Part shown: positions 14,382 to 24,768 of the stretch, in pieces
How positions within the stretch are numbered: position 1 is the stretch's first letter
How the letters are laid out: the number at the start of each line of letters is the position of its first letter
Assembly (NCBI GenBank): GCA_038231615.1
Contig: JBBRLA010000003.1
Coordinates: 1 to 37,884, forward strand
Origin: JBBRLA01 sp038231615
Lineage (GTDB): Bacteria; Myxococcota_A; Polyangia; Palsa-1104; JAEUJZ01
Length of the DNA: 37,884 nucleotides
Direction of reading: 5' to 3'
The notes under the pieces: model-generated
What the model saw: the letters and a program-made list of their open reading frames with translations, nothing else
Databases searched by the model: none
What the model was told of the DNA's origin: nothing
Program-made: the position numbers and the translations under genes

Positions 14382-17198
14382 ATGGCCGACAAGTACCCGC
14401 GACCCTTTGGTCGATATTCCCTGCTCGCGCCGCTGGCCCAGGGCGGGATGGGGGCGCTTTACCTGGCCTGTGTCGGCGACAGGGGGCTCGAGCGGCTGTG
14501 TGTCATAAAGACCGTGCTGCCCCACCTGGCCGACCCGGAGTACGTGGCCCGCTTCCGCGACGAGGCCAAGGTCGTGGTCCGCCTGTCCCATGGCAACCTG
14601 GTCCCGGTCTTCGACGCGGGCATGGTCGAGGGCGAACTTTACCTGGCCATGGACCATGTCGACGGCAAGGACCTGCGCGCCGTGTGGAACCGCTGTGCCA
14701 AGAAAGGCATCGCCTTCCCCATCGACGTGGCCGTGCACATCGTCCGGGAACTGGCCCGCGGCCTGCACCACGCCCACCACTTCGGCGGCATCAAGCTGGT
14801 CCACCGGGACGTCTCGCCGCCGAACGTGCTTCTGGCCTTCTCCGGCGAGATCAAGCTCACCGACTTCGGCCTGGCGTCCTCGACGCTGAAGCTGGAGAAG
14901 ACCGCCCCCGGCATCATCTATGGAAAAGTCTCCTACATGTCGCCCGAGCAGGCGCGGGGCGAGCCCATCGACGGCCGCACCGATCTGTACGCCGCCGGCA
15001 TCATCCTGTGGGAGCTTTTGACCGGCAGGCAGCTCTTTCCCCAGTCCGAGGGGCCGGAACTGATCGAGCGGGTGCGCCACCCGGTGCTGGACCCGCCCTC
15101 GTCGCGGGCGCCCAGGGTACTGCCGATGCTGGACCAGATTGTCCTCAAGGCGTTGGCCCCCAACCAGGAGGACCGCTACCCCACCGGCGAGGCGCTGCGG
15201 GCGGCCCTGGCGGGCTTTTTGGCGGCCCACAAGGACTACATCGCCACTGACGCCGCCCGGGTGGGCGCCTTCCTCCACGACCTCTTCGACGAGGACATCG
15301 CAACGGAGCGGGCACAACGGCAGGAGTTACTGGAGCACCTGCACGAGCGCCTGCGCGAGAACGAACGGAGCACCGCGGCCGACCGGGCCACCGCGACGGA
15401 TCGGGCGCAGCGCAAGGCCGACGTGCTGGCGGCCATCGACCGACAGATGCCGCGGGCTGCGTTAGGGCCGGAGGACCGCAAGCTCACCCCGGACATGCCT
15501 TCGATGAATGGTGCCCTGCGGGAGGACGATCTTTCCGGGCGCATCCTGGAGCAACTCACCTCGAACGACACCGAGAAGATGATCGGGGCGATGATCGAGC
15601 GCTGGAAGATCAAGCGCAAGATCGGCGAGGGCGGGATGGGGCGGGTGTTCGAGGCGGAGCACATGGAGATCGGGCGCCACGTGGCGATCAAGATCCTCCA
15701 CCCGGTGTACTCGCGGACGCCGGAGGTGGTGGCCCGCTTCCGCATGGAGGCGCGCTCGGCGTCGCGCATCGGGCACCCCAACATCGTCGAGGTGACCGAC
15801 AGCGGCACCACGGTGGACGGGGCGTTCTACTTCGTCATGGAGCTTTTGGAGGGGATCGACCTGGCGGACACGCTGTCCCGGGAGACGCGGCTGCCGATCA
15901 TCCGGGCGCTGGCCATCAGCCACCAGGTGGCGCAGGCGCTTTCCGCGGCCCATCAGATCAACATCGTCCACCGGGACCTGAAGCCCGAGAACATCTACCT
16001 CATCAGTCGGGACGGCAACAACGATTTCGTCAAGGTCCTGGACTTCGGCATCGCCAAGTCCCTGGAGGAAGAGAAGATCAAGCTCACCAGCCCCGGCATG
16101 GCCATGGGCACGCCGGAGTACATGGCCCCGGAGCAGGCCGGCGGCAAGGGCTGTGACGCCCGCAGCGACGTGTATTCCCTGGGCGCCATCCTCTACGAGA
16201 TGTTCTCCGGCAGGGCCCCCATTGAAGGGGACAACCTGATGGAGATCCTCATGCGCAAGGCCACCGAAGACCCGGTGGACATCGCCATCCTGCGGCCGGA
16301 CACCGCCGGGGAGGTGGCACGCCTGGTGATGCGGGCGCTGTCCCGAGACCCGGCGGAGCGACCGCAGACGATGGAGGTCTTCGCCGTCGAGATCAACAAT
16401 TGCCTGGCGCTGGCCCGGGCCGACGCGGCGCCCGCGGGGTTGCCCCTTTTGCCGCCGCCGCCAACTTCCCAGGGCGGCGAGGCCCAGGTGACCCTGTCGG
16501 AGGAGTTCGCCGCGACGCCCCCGCTGGATCTGGTTGACGGGCCGTCGGACGGCGAGCTGCGCCGCAAGCAGTGGCGGCAGGCGGGGTGGTTGCTTTCGGC
16601 GGGGGTCGTGGCCGGGCTGGGCGGGGCGCTGCTCTACATGGCGGTGACCGCGCCGGAGAGCGACCCGGGGCCGCCGCCGCGGATTGCCCCTCCGGCACGG
16701 CCTGGGAGCGAGAAGAAGGACCCGGTGAAGGTGGCCGGGCCGAAGCAATCCATCGAGCCGCCCCCCGGCGCGCTGGTCCCGGGGCCGACCGTGGACCCCG
16801 GCCCTCACAAGCCCGACCGGCCCTCGCCCCCGCTGCGTCCGGTGATCGACGTCAGCGTGGCGAACCAGAAGGTCGAGGAGGGCAACCTGCGGATCAACTC
16901 GCACGAATACTCCGTGGCCTACGTGCTGTGCCGCGACGCCTCGGGCAACCCCAAGGTGCGCTCCCGGGCGCTGACCTGCATGGGCGAGGTGGAACTCCAA
17001 CAGGGGCATTACCAGAAGGCGGCCGATCTGGGCCGGCAGGCCTACCGGGAGAAGCCCAGCAAGGACGTGAACCTCCTGCTCGGCAAGGCCCACTTCAAGC
17101 TGAACAACTGTCGCGAGGCCGAGAAGTACTTCGCCAGCGTCCTTTCCGTGGACAGCGGCAACTCCGAGGCGGTGAACGGCATCGAGAAGTGTAGGTAG
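14382..17198 (+). CDS. Tandem double Ser/Thr protein kinase with TM and TPR-like tail
   Basis: A 938-residue protein with two complete Hanks-type kinase domains. Kinase 1 covers about 10-282: glycine loop AQGGMGALY, Lys43, HRDVSPPN at 141-148, DFG at 161-163. Kinase 2 covers about 406-672: GEGGMGRVF, Lys437 in VAIK, HRDLKPEN at 530-537, DFG at 554-556, then APEQ. A charged helical segment (about 300-400) joins them. After a Pro-rich stretch comes one membrane helix at about 735-756, then a Pro-rich spacer and a TPR-like C-terminal domain (825-938). Both active sites look intact; HRDVSPxN is a usual variant in Myxococcota kinases. The start is placed at ATG 14382 (14358 is possible). It is probably an inner-membrane kinase with periplasmic TPR. 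Confidence 0.85.
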   Translation: MADKYPRPFGRYSLLAPLAQGGMGALYLACVGDRGLERLCVIKTVLPHLADPEYVARFRDEAKVVVRLSHGNLVPVFDAGMVEGELYLAMDHVDGKDLRAVWNRCAKKGIAFPIDVAVHIVRELARGLHHAHHFGGIKLVHRDVSPPNVLLAFSGEIKLTDFGLASSTLKLEKTAPGIIYGKVSYMSPEQARGEPIDGRTDLYAAGIILWELLTGRQLFPQSEGPELIERVRHPVLDPPSSRAPRVLPMLDQIVLKALAPNQEDRYPTGEALRAALAGFLAAHKDYIATDAARVGAFLHDLFDEDIATERAQRQELLEHLHERLRENERSTAADRATATDRAQRKADVLAAIDRQMPRAALGPEDRKLTPDMPSMNGALREDDLSGRILEQLTSNDTEKMIGAMIERWKIKRKIGEGGMGRVFEAEHMEIGRHVAIKILHPVYSRTPEVVARFRMEARSASRIGHPNIVEVTDSGTTVDGAFYFVMELLEGIDLADTLSRETRLPIIRALAISHQVAQALSAAHQINIVHRDLKPENIYLISRDGNNDFVKVLDFGIAKSLEEEKIKLTSPGMAMGTPEYMAPEQAGGKGCDARSDVYSLGAILYEMFSGRAPIEGDNLMEILMRKATEDPVDIAILRPDTAGEVARLVMRALSRDPAERPQTMEVFAVEINNCLALARADAAPAGLPLLPPPPTSQGGEAQVTLSEEFAATPPLDLVDGPSDGELRRKQWRQAGWLLSAGVVAGLGGALLYMAVTAPESDPGPPPRIAPPARPGSEKKDPVKVAGPKQSIEPPPGALVPGPTVDPGPHKPDRPSPPLRPVIDVSVANQKVEEGNLRINSHEYSVAYVLCRDASGNPKVRSRALTCMGEVELQQGHYQKAADLGRQAYREKPSKDVNLLLGKAHFKLNNCREAEKYFASVLSVDSGNSEAVNGIEKCR

Positions 17199-17305
17199 CG
17201 GACAGGGGGTTGGGAGCACATTCCTTGATCCTGTCGCCCCCATCGCGTAGACATTAAGGCTGTTCGGTTTTGTCGCGGGCGACGCGGTCGTCCGATCTCC
17301 CAGCT

Positions 17306-18094
17306 ATGAGGTACATCGCAGTGGCGCTCTCGGACTTTTTTTCCAAGGAATCTCGCGGCAGCCGCGCGCTGAAGAAGACGGTGCAGCGCGCCAACGACAA
17401 GCATGCCCAGTCGGGCGACCGGTGGAAGGCGCTGGAGGCCTTGCGCGACGATGGCAGCCCGGAGGCCGTCCTGGGCCTCCTGCGGCGCTTCACCTTCCGC
17501 TACGACAAGTCCATCGAAGATGAACAGGAGAAGGACTGGGTCTACCACACCCTGGTCGAGTTGGGAGACAAGGTGCTGCCCCAGCTTCGCCAGCACATGC
17601 GGGAGACCGACACGCTGGCCTGGCCGCTGAAGGTGCTGGAGAAGGTCGCCAGCGGCGACACCTTCCGTGACGCGCTGCGCGAGCTATGTGAGCGCAACGA
17701 CAACAGCTACATCCGCGACCCCACCAAGAAGATCCAGCTCGTGCACTTCATGGGCGACCACTGCGACCCGGTGCTGGCCCAGCTGGTGGTGCCCTACGTG
17801 GAGGACGCCGACGAGGGGGTGCGCTTCACCGCGGTGGAGGCGGTGGTGCAGCAGAAGAACCAGGAGGTGGGGCTGGTCCCGTTGATCAAGCTCTTTCTGA
17901 CCCAAAGCGAGGAGTCGCGGCGCATCAAGGTGCGCATCGCCGAGGGGCTGGCCCAGCTGGGCTGGGCGCTGAATGTTCATGGGGGTACGGCGGCGCAGCA
18001 GACCGCCGAGTTCGAGCGGGTGCTCTCGGAACTGATCCCGGGCGCCCGCCTGGACGGTCAGAAGAAGCTCAAGCTGCCGGCGACGGAGCGGTAA
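17306..18094 (+). CDS. HEAT-like helical-repeat protein
   Basis: A soluble protein of about 262 residues built from repeated helix pairs: RWKALEALRDDGSPEAVLGL, LVELGDKVLPQLRQHMRETD, FMGDHCDPVLAQLVVPYVED, VRFTAVEAVVQQ. These are HEAT/PBS-like repeats and suggest a protein-interaction scaffold. The start may be ATG 17306, or GTG 17321, which has GAGG about 9 bases upstream; the first gives five extra residues. It lies 107 bp after the double-kinase gene in the same direction and could be co-transcribed. No catalytic motif is seen. A kinase substrate or scaffold role is inference only. Confidence 0.75.
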   Translation: MRYIAVALSDFFSKESRGSRALKKTVQRANDKHAQSGDRWKALEALRDDGSPEAVLGLLRRFTFRYDKSIEDEQEKDWVYHTLVELGDKVLPQLRQHMRETDTLAWPLKVLEKVASGDTFRDALRELCERNDNSYIRDPTKKIQLVHFMGDHCDPVLAQLVVPYVEDADEGVRFTAVEAVVQQKNQEVGLVPLIKLFLTQSEESRRIKVRIAEGLAQLGWALNVHGGTAAQQTAEFERVLSELIPGARLDGQKKLKLPATER

Positions 18095-18139
18095 ACCCGC
18101 TCCCATCGGACTTCGTTTCTCTCTCGCGTGGCCGAAATG

Positions 18140-18167
18140 CGGACACCCCTGTCCGGTCAGCGGACAG
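18140..18167 (+). promoter_or_regulatory. Mutually exclusive hairpins upstream of protease gene
   Basis: CGGACA occurs at 18140 and again at 18161, and TGTCCG lies between at 18150. The middle segment can pair with the left (CGGACA-CCCC-TGTCCG, 18140-18155) or with the right (CTGTCCG-GTCAG-CGGACAG, 18149-18167), but not both. It is located 119 bp ahead of the M4 protease start. It could be an attenuator-like switch, a two-site operator, or a terminator after the HEAT gene; there is no T-run. Confidence 0.35.
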
Positions 18168-18285
18168 CAGCCGACCCCAAGCCCTGGAAGCCCGGCGGCC
18201 TCGCCGGCCCCCCTCGCCCGTAAAGGCGGCATGGATCGTGCTTTGGTGCGACCCGACCTCAGCTTGAGGTGTCGTGGAGGGACCG

Positions 18286-20031
18286 ATGGAAACCCGGACC
18301 TGCTTTATCCCCCTGAGCCTGGTGTGTGTTCTGTTCTCGGCCTGCCTGGACCCGGCGCCCCCCGGGGTCGCGCCCCCGCCGGCCTTCACCGCCCAAGGGC
18401 AGAGGCAGTCCCTGGAACTGCTGGCAAAATGGAGCGGCACGCCGTGGCGGGTGCGCTACGAAGCCGAGCATCACACCGCGGCCTTTCTCCAGGGACACAG
18501 CCCGACGCTGGGGACCCCCGCGGCCATCGAGACCGCGGCCCGGCAATTTTTACTCAGTTACCGCGCGCTCTTCGGCGTGACCCGGGATGATGAGCTGGTT
18601 CATGAGCACACCCAGGTCGATGACCTGGGGATGCGGCACATCCGCTTCATCCAGCGGCTGGGCAAGGTGCCGGTCTTCGGCAGCGCGCTCACGGTCCACG
18701 TGGACCCGACCGGGGCGGTCTGTCGGGTGCATGGCAGGACGGTGCCGCTTTCCACGTTCATCGGCTCAGGCCCCACGGACGGCACCCCCCCGATTTCGAT
18801 GTCGATTTCGATGTCGATCCCTAGCGAGACCGCCAGACAGACCGCGCTGGACCTGGTCCAGAGGACCGCTCCGCAGGCCAGCCTGACCGCCCTGACTCCC
18901 GTGCTTTATTATCTGTCCCTGCATTCCGACCTGCGCCTGGTCTTTCGAGTCGAGGTCGAGGGGCAGGATCCCCAGGTCCCCCTGCGACGTGCGCTTTTCC
19001 TGGACGCCGCCACCGGCGATCTGGTGCAGGAGGACGAGCGCCTGGCGTTCCTGGGCGTGCCGCAGCCGGCGATGGGCAGCGGGGTCGGGGTGCTGGGCGA
19101 TCGGAAGCCGCTCGACATCATCCAACAGGATGCCACGTTCTCGCTGCAGGATCTTGTCAGAGGAAAGGCTATCACCCACGCGATGACCCCCGGGGGGCGC
19201 CTGCCGGGCAAGATCATCAAGAGCGCGGACCCCGAAAGCTGGGACGTGCCGGGGCAGGGGGCGGCGGTGGACGTGCACGCCCATCTGGCCACGATCTGGG
19301 ACTACTTCGCCCGGGAGCACCAGCGCTTTGGCTGGGCCGGAGACGGCAAGGGGTCGAGCGCCTCGGTCCACTTTGGCGATCGGCAGGCGATCGCGCTCTT
19401 TGACGGCAGGCACCTGATCTTTGGGGATGGCGATGGCGGGGATTATCTGGCGATGGGGGCGGCCCTCGACGTGGTGGCCCATGAGTATACCCACGCGATC
19501 CTGCGCAGCGCCGTGGACCTTGCCGGCCACGGGGAAAGCGCGGCCCTGGAGGAGGGGCTGGCGGATCTCTTCGCCTGCTTCGTCGAGCAAACGGCGCAGC
19601 CCGATCGGGGCAACTGGACCATCGGGGAGCTGGTGTACCGCCCGGGGGGCGTGATGACCCCGATGCGCAATCTGGAAGACCCGCGAAAGACCGATCAGGC
19701 GATGACCTGGGCCCAATACCAGGGCCAGAAGGCGGGGGGCAAGCCCGAAGAGCAGCAACGGGTGGTCGTGAATGCGGGGATCATCGGCCATGCCGGGTAC
19801 ACCCTCGCGCAACGCGCGGGAATTCCCGCGAGCGCCGCCATTTTCTATCGCGCCATGACGGTCTATCTGCATCAGACTGCTGGATTTTTCGACGGCGCCG
19901 ACGCTGTGCTCGCGGCTGCGCTGGATTTGCACGGTCCCGACTCGGCGGTGATCGACCAGGTGCGGGCGACCTTTGCCGAGGCGGGGGTGGGGACCATTGA
20001 AACTGTTGGCGAATCCGCCGGGTCTCAGTAA
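18286..20031 (+). CDS. M4 (thermolysin-family) metalloprotease-like lipoprotein
   Basis: A 581-residue protein starting at ATG 18286, with GGAGG 5 bases upstream. A lipoprotein signal (LSLVCVLFSAC) places it on the outer face of a membrane. Residues about 40-210 form the FTP/PepSY propeptide-like region typical of M4 zymogens. The catalytic domain has HEYTH at 399-403 and the zinc-ligand Glu423 exactly 24 residues on, as in thermolysin (H142, H146, E166). The transition-state His of thermolysin (His231, in H-x-N-S-G-I) aligns with Val494 in VVVNAGIIGH, so activity may be reduced or altered. A short tandem Ile-Ser-Met-Ser repeat lies near codon 172. It stands alone between the HEAT gene and the DUF2325 gene. 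Confidence 0.85.
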   Translation: METRTCFIPLSLVCVLFSACLDPAPPGVAPPPAFTAQGQRQSLELLAKWSGTPWRVRYEAEHHTAAFLQGHSPTLGTPAAIETAARQFLLSYRALFGVTRDDELVHEHTQVDDLGMRHIRFIQRLGKVPVFGSALTVHVDPTGAVCRVHGRTVPLSTFIGSGPTDGTPPISMSISMSIPSETARQTALDLVQRTAPQASLTALTPVLYYLSLHSDLRLVFRVEVEGQDPQVPLRRALFLDAATGDLVQEDERLAFLGVPQPAMGSGVGVLGDRKPLDIIQQDATFSLQDLVRGKAITHAMTPGGRLPGKIIKSADPESWDVPGQGAAVDVHAHLATIWDYFAREHQRFGWAGDGKGSSASVHFGDRQAIALFDGRHLIFGDGDGGDYLAMGAALDVVAHEYTHAILRSAVDLAGHGESAALEEGLADLFACFVEQTAQPDRGNWTIGELVYRPGGVMTPMRNLEDPRKTDQAMTWAQYQGQKAGGKPEEQQRVVVNAGIIGHAGYTLAQRAGIPASAAIFYRAMTVYLHQTAGFFDGADAVLAAALDLHGPDSAVIDQVRATFAEAGVGTIETVGESAGSQ

Positions 20032-20204
20032 GGAAGTAAGCGCCAGGCAAATGCCGGCCAAGGGTATGCAAATTTAGCACGGCAGTGGGTAAAACTGGCA
20101 CACTCCGTGGTGCGTATTGGGTCTCAACTTACAACTCCGGGAGGCGTTGTTTTCGTCGTCGATCGAGCTTGACTCCGACGTCGCTGACACGCAGAACAAG
20201 AGGT

Positions 20205-20543
20205 ATGGCAAGTACGACGTACGGGGCGCGAAACGGGTTCGGTCGACAGATCCTTTTGGTGGGCGGCATCGGCCGCATGGAGGCCCAGTACCGCGCGCTC
20301 ATCGAATCGCGCGGTTTTGAACTGATCTATCGGGAGCGGAAAATCACCGGAGGGACGCCCCCGGCGACCCTGATGGCGATCCTGGTGGTGACCACGGTGG
20401 TGTCGCATCCCCTTCGCGAGCATGCGGCGCGACTGGCCGCTGCGTGTCGGGTCCCAATCGTGTACCTGAGGGCCGCCTCCCTGTCGGCGGTGCGACGAGC
20501 GCTTGATGAGGCGATCGGCTCCGAGCACGGCGCCCACGTCTAA
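20205..20543 (+). CDS. DUF2325 domain protein
   Basis: A 112-residue protein matching DUF2325: ILLVGGIGRMEAQYRALIES, then a hydrophobic strand ILVVTTVVSHPLREHAARLA and VPIVYLRAASLSAV near the end. The family's V-G-G at the start and V-S-H in the middle are both present. The function of DUF2325 is unknown. The ATG at 20205 is used because the upstream extension (from GTG 20085) is Arg/Ser-rich and adds nothing to the domain; no good ribosome-binding site precedes either start. It lies immediately upstream of the palindromic element at 20546, whose left arm begins 3 bp after the stop. Confidence 0.75.
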   Translation: MASTTYGARNGFGRQILLVGGIGRMEAQYRALIESRGFELIYRERKITGGTPPATLMAILVVTTVVSHPLREHAARLAAACRVPIVYLRAASLSAVRRALDEAIGSEHGAHV

Positions 20544-20545
20544 AC

Positions 20546-20700
20546 AGAAGCACCTGGACCGGGCATCTTTTGGCGTACCGCCTCACTCCCTCGGTTACGA
20601 CCAGTAGGTCGCTCCCTCGGTCGCTGCGGAATGGGCCCACGCGGCTGAGCGCATGCGAAGCCGTGGGGAGCGCCAAAATCTGCTCCGGCCATGTGCTTCT
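20546..20700. repeat. 155-bp palindromic element with 30-bp inverted arms
   Basis: The arm at 20546-20575 is near-perfectly complementary to 20671-20700: an AGAAGCAC core at the outer end, TTTTGGCG at the inner end, and mismatches only in the centre. Inside are a perfect hairpin CGACC-AGTA-GGTCG, two direct copies of CTCCCTCGGT, and a second stem with arms CCCACGCGGCT and AGCCGTGGG. Folded as RNA or as a DNA cruciform, it would be a long stem with two internal arms. It lies between the DUF2325 stop and the aspartokinase gene. It could be a MITE-like or REP-like repeat, or a structured 5' leader RNA. Confidence 0.7.
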
Positions 20701-20813
20701 TGCTGAGATGACTCTTCATCGACTTGACCCTGTATAGCCAGGGACTCGACTCCAATAGGAGCGGGCCGCGGTTTACTTGGCCTTTGCTGGGGACTCGCGG
20801 AAAATGTCCGGGC

Positions 20814-22088
<1,275 letters not shown>

Positions 22089-22097
22089 CCGGCGACT

Positions 22098-22118
22098 CGT
22101 AGCCGATCCGACCCCTGG

Positions 22119-22123
<5 letters not shown>
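22098..22123. terminator. Hairpin between convergent lysC and UPF0104 genes
   Basis: CGTAGCC at 22098-22104 pairs perfectly with GGCTACG at 22117-22123 around a 12-base loop. It sits between the stop of lysC (22088) and the stop of the minus-strand gene ending at 22119, so it could terminate both. There is no strong T-run on either side. Confidence 0.35.
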
Positions 22124-23119
<996 letters not shown>

Positions 23120-23123
<4 letters not shown>

Positions 23124-24256
23124 GCGTGCATCGCCTTCTCGTGTTCGGGGTCCTCGTACCCCGCTATTCCCGCTTCGTGGCTTTTGTGGGGCCCGCCTCC
23201 GAGCTGCACGGGCACTCCCCGCTCGTACTGCTCGAAGAGCTGCCCCCAGCGGGTCTCCCGCTTCCAGCGGGTAAATACCCGGCGGTCGTGCAGCGGCCAG
23301 CGGAGGTAGTCCTTATACACCTCAGAGGCGCCGACCAAGAGGTTGACCAGCGGCGTGTGGAAAAGGAGCCGCCTCACCCGGGACGCCAGAGTGTCGCCGG
23401 CCTTGAAGCCCCACGACTCCGCCGCGGCGTCCCCGTCCCCCAAAAGGGTGATCTCCTCGGGCCGGCCCACCCCCAGCCCGGCCTCGTGGGCCATTCGGAT
23501 GTAGGGCAGGCGCATCGGGTCGAAGCCCATCATCTTCGCCGCGATGGCATCGATGGCCACCTGGTCCGCCGAGGCCAGCATCACATTCTTGATCATCGGG
23601 ATCATCGCCCCCGGCCCCGGCCCGTTCCCCGCGGTGGTGCCGTCCATGACAGCGAAGAGCCCCTTGTGGATCTCCTTCTGGATTGCCAGAAGGTCCACCA
23701 GCGTCTCGTGAACCCACGCGTGCGTGTAATGCCGGTGCGTCGGCAGAAGCCCCCCGAGAGCATTGTTCATCGCCCCGGCGGTGGTGGTGTAGAGGTGGCC
23801 CTTGACCGTGGGCAGGTGCACCAGGTTCTTGCCGAAGAACGTGTTGGGCAGGAAAATCCCCTCGGGGTAGATCCGGTGCAGCACGCGCATCCGGGCCACC
23901 GGCTCGTAGCGCACCCACTTCATGTCCGTGTCCCGGAAGTTGTCCAGGACCGGCACTTCATGGGTCCGCAGGATCGGCAGGTAGTGGTTCCGGTCCTCGC
24001 CAGCCAAGACGTCGTTCTGCACGCACGAGAGGTCGGCGAAGCCGGCGCCCCGCAGCGCGCGGATCGTCCCCTCAAGCTGCCAGGGCGTCGTGTTGGCGCC
24101 GGGGAAAGGGTAGTGCCACGAGAGGTTGTCCTTGAGGATTGTGGCAGCCAAAGGGGACAGGGCGCCGCGCAGCCCGGCAAGCTGGCAGAGTTCCACGATG
24201 CGGGATTGCACGTTCTCTGGACTGACCCGGAGGACCGCGACGGTCGATGATGACAT
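23120..24256 (-). CDS. DUF362 domain protein
   Basis: A 378-residue protein starting at ATG 24256 with AGAGGG about 7 bases upstream. It matches DUF362: the N-terminal segment TILKDNLSWHYPFPGANTTP, FLPNTFFGKNLVHLPTVKGH, and GNGPGPGAMIPMIKNVMLAS in mid-protein, then a GLGVGRPEEITLLGD tail. DUF362 proteins resemble the uncharacterised DUF362/LarA-neighbour group, often with iron-sulfur chemistry, but no Cys cluster is seen here. Function is unknown. It is translationally coupled to the UPF0104 gene downstream. A strong palindrome at 24278-24295 sits between it and the divergent response-regulator gene. Confidence 0.8.
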
Positions 24257-24277
24257 GATAGACCCTCTAACCCCCTG

Positions 24278-24295
24278 CCCTTGACCTGTCAAGGG
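24278..24295. promoter_or_regulatory. 18-bp perfect palindrome, candidate operator
   Basis: CCCTTGACCTGTCAAGGG is fully self-complementary (8-bp arms, 2-bp centre). It lies between the divergent DUF362 gene (start 24256) and response-regulator gene (start 24316). It includes TTGAC on both strands, so it may overlap -35 elements and be bound by a dimeric repressor. Confidence 0.45.
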
Positions 24296-24315
24296 CATCA
24301 CGTTAGCGTCATGCC

Positions 24316-24711
24316 ATGGCTGCTGCTCCCAAGAAGGCGACGATCCTCATCGCAGACGACGATCCCGAGATCCTCACGATGCTCTCCATCCGGCTGCAGA
24401 AGCGCGGCTACAACGTGATCGAGGCCTCTGACGGGCTCCAGACCCTCCAGTTGGCGCGCAGCCAGAAGCCGGATCTGGTCCTTCTGGACGTGATGATGCC
24501 CGGCAAGAACGGCTGGGAGGTCGCCCGCGAACTGCGCGGCAACGCGGACCTCAGCCACATCGGCATTGTCATGCTGACTGCCATCGGCGAGAAGGTCAAC
24601 GAGATGACCTCGCCGCTCTACGGCGCCGACGACTATGTCAACAAGCCCTTCGACTTCACCGATCTCGAGAACAAGATCGCCAAAGTCATCGAGGCCCGCA
24701 AGCACGCCTGA
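24316..24711 (+). CDS. Single-domain response regulator
   Basis: A 131-residue stand-alone CheY-like receiver. The phosphorylation site is in LLDVMMPGKNGWEV (Asp near 57), the Thr of MLTA and Lys of NKPF complete the active site, and the acidic pair DDDP is near the N-terminus. No output domain is present, so it must act on another protein by interaction. It diverges from the DUF362 gene and converges on hflX. No histidine kinase lies beside it. A GC-rich hairpin (GGCGCG-GGTC-CGCGCC, 24736-24751) follows its stop and could terminate transcription. Confidence 0.9.
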   Translation: MAAAPKKATILIADDDPEILTMLSIRLQKRGYNVIEASDGLQTLQLARSQKPDLVLLDVMMPGKNGWEVARELRGNADLSHIGIVMLTAIGEKVNEMTSPLYGADDYVNKPFDFTDLENKIAKVIEARKHA

Positions 24712-24735
24712 GCCCCGCCCGCTGGCCGGCCGCCC

Positions 24736-24751
24736 GGCGCGGGTCCGCGCC
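24736..24751. terminator. GC-rich hairpin between response regulator and hflX
   Basis: GGCGCG, loop GGTC, and CGCGCC form a perfect stem in the 57-bp gap between the convergent stops at 24711 and 24769. Position fits a bidirectional terminator, but there is no poly-T. Confidence 0.35.
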
Positions 24752-24768
24752 CGCTGCCTGTCAGCCCG

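Noticed and set aside
15462..17243. 593-codon minus-strand frame opposite the double kinase
   Set aside because: Antisense of the kinase gene. Its sequence is Arg/His/Pro-rich and contains no recognisable domain.
20546..20813. Lysine riboswitch ahead of aspartokinase
   Set aside because: The structured palindrome lacks the conserved lysine-aptamer pattern I would expect; it is reported as an undefined element instead.
24736..24751. Confident Rho-independent terminator
   Set aside because: The stem is good but there is no T-run on either strand; kept only as a low-confidence terminator.
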